A stretch of DNA of 64,000 nucleotides from Heyndrickxia acidicola. Its GTDB lineage: Bacteria; Bacillota; Bacilli; Bacillales; Bacillaceae_C. The stretch is taken from the NCBI RefSeq assembly GCF_001636425.1, contig NZ_KV440953.1:2616847-2680846 (forward strand), in the 5' to 3' direction. Positions 63,391-64,000 of the stretch are shown here, piece after piece (the stretch's first letter is position 1; each line of letters starts with the position of its first letter). Under the pieces are notes generated by a model that had not been told where the DNA came from, ran no database searches, and was given only the letters and a program-made list of their open reading frames with translations. The position numbers and the translations under genes were made by a program.

Positions 63391-63475
63391 AAGATGTTGA
63401 TTGAGCGAAGGCGCGAGACTCGTGCTTAGCAAAGCTTGCTAGTGTCTCCAGCGAAAATCAACACGCAAGAATAAC
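63391..63475 (-). repeat. Family C repeat, shortened
   Basis: GTTGATTGAGCGAAGGCGCG, AGACTCGTGCTTAGC, AAGCTTGCT and CAGCGAAAATCAACACGC: outer parts plus a reduced centre. Confidence 0.7.
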
Positions 63476-63489
63476 AGAGACTTATTTTT

Positions 63490-63653
63490 ACACTTAGAAA
63501 AATTCTGTTGGTTTTTGTAAAACGGCTGGTTCACACACCTTTAGCAAGCTGAAAGGTTACAAAAAAGACAGGAAACTAAAGCAAAATTTTTGCTTTTCGT
63601 TCCCTTCTTTCCTGTAAAATGAGCAAAAAAACGAGCAATTATCAACATAATGC
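63490..63653 (+). repeat. GGCT-hairpin element (family B), decayed copy
   Basis: CTTTAGCAAGCTGAAAGG, a long hairpin around GCAAAATTTTTGC with GTTCCCTTCTTTCCTGT, and AATGAGCAAAAAAACGAGCA follow the order of the copy at 32191, with many mismatches. No target duplication is found. Confidence 0.7.
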
Positions 63654-63694
63654 CTATACTTAAAGGGTAATTAAAAACAGAGATAACTCTCCCT

Positions 63695-64000
63695 CTATTT
63701 TTTCTTTATTTCAGCCAGTTCCATCGAAATGCTCTGATCATCACCTTTAACATTGATGATGCTTTTAATCATACCAACTGACGGCGCAAAAAAGTTGATT
63801 TCAGTGGTTTCACCATCCGTTATATTGACAACAATAACCTTTTGAAATGTTCCAGCTTTCACTTTAACCGTTTTGTTTATTCCTGTGACGGTCGCGTATG
63901 CTTTCGTTCCGCCCAGACTTGAAAATAGCCACTTTTCGCCTACTTTAATGGGATATTTTAAGTCTGTTGACGTTGAATTTTTAATAAAAGGAATCTGGGT
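63695..64000 (-). CDS. C-terminal part of an unidentified protein, 5' end outside window
   Basis: 101 codons read by hand, open to the right edge and ending with a TAG at 63695-63697. LKYPIKVGEKWLFSSLGGTK and GINKTVKVKAGTFQKVIVVN followed by FFAPSVGMIKSI describe a beta-rich domain common at the C-terminus of secreted Bacillus proteins, often behind copper-amine-oxidase-like N-terminal domains. The rest of the protein is needed to name it. It reads in the same direction as the Ig-like protein and is separated from it by repeats. Confidence 0.7.
   Translation of the reverse strand, partial: TQIPFIKNSTSTDLKYPIKVGEKWLFSSLGGTKAYATVTGINKTVKVKAGTFQKVIVVNITDGETTEINFFAPSVGMIKSIINVKGDDQSISMELAEIKKK

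Overview
The window comes from a low-G+C, endospore-forming Gram-positive bacterium of the family Bacillaceae (Bacillus sensu lato). The evidence is spoIIP, an H-type small acid-soluble spore protein (sspH), a sporulation-type asnO, camS, degV, GGAGG-type ribosome binding sites almost everywhere, and several intergenic repeat types typical of this family. The sequence is chromosomal in character; I see no phage, conjugation or replication genes, no CRISPR array, and no rRNA or tRNA.

Positions 1-15.5 kb hold one biological unit: aerobic catabolism of L-tryptophan. On the plus strand kynU, an amino-acid permease, kynA and kynB convert tryptophan to anthranilate plus alanine. On the minus strand nine co-oriented, mostly overlapping genes encode an HpaB-type monooxygenase and its flavin reductase (inferred anthranilate 3-hydroxylase), 3-hydroxyanthranilate 3,4-dioxygenase, ACMS decarboxylase, a RidA-type deaminase, 2-aminomuconate-semialdehyde dehydrogenase, a 2-oxopent-4-enoate hydratase/decarboxylase-family enzyme, acylating acetaldehyde dehydrogenase and 4-hydroxy-2-oxovalerate aldolase (cut by the left edge). 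End products are pyruvate and acetyl-CoA. Between the two arms sit three regulators: two convergent Crp/Fnr-family proteins and a TetR-family protein divergent from kynU.

Positions 15.5-31 kb are mixed housekeeping and envelope genes: a 37-residue membrane protein, an exact 52-bp tandem repeat array, spoIIP, a uracil-DNA-glycosylase-fold protein, degV, a methyltransferase/response regulator/kinase operon beside an ABC exporter operon, a membrane chemoreceptor, a possible small RNA, a MarR regulator and a lipoprotein. Positions 31-47 kb carry a metallo-beta-lactamase-fold enzyme, a small gene broken by a 10-bp duplication, a GalT-like protein with a VOC protein, a phosphoesterase, a PAP2 phosphatase, CamS, a 14-TM drug exporter, proC, a beta-helix protein, a preQ1 riboswitch with queT, and a D-2-hydroxyacid dehydrogenase. 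Positions 47-64 kb carry a His/Tyr-rich coat-like protein, a 3D-domain peptidoglycan enzyme, secreted cadherin-like and Ig-like proteins, arsB, two small proteins, a pyruvate kinase lacking its C-terminal domain, a frameshifted asnO, a DadA-like oxidase, a DUF4397 protein and sspH.

The most unusual non-coding content is repeats. Two families of small non-autonomous elements start with GGCT and are flanked by exact or near-exact 8-bp target duplications that can be read directly. One of them folds into a cloverleaf of nested hairpins whose interior is inverted between copies. Two further GC-richer Bacillaceae repeat families are also present; one of them supplies the last codons of kynB.
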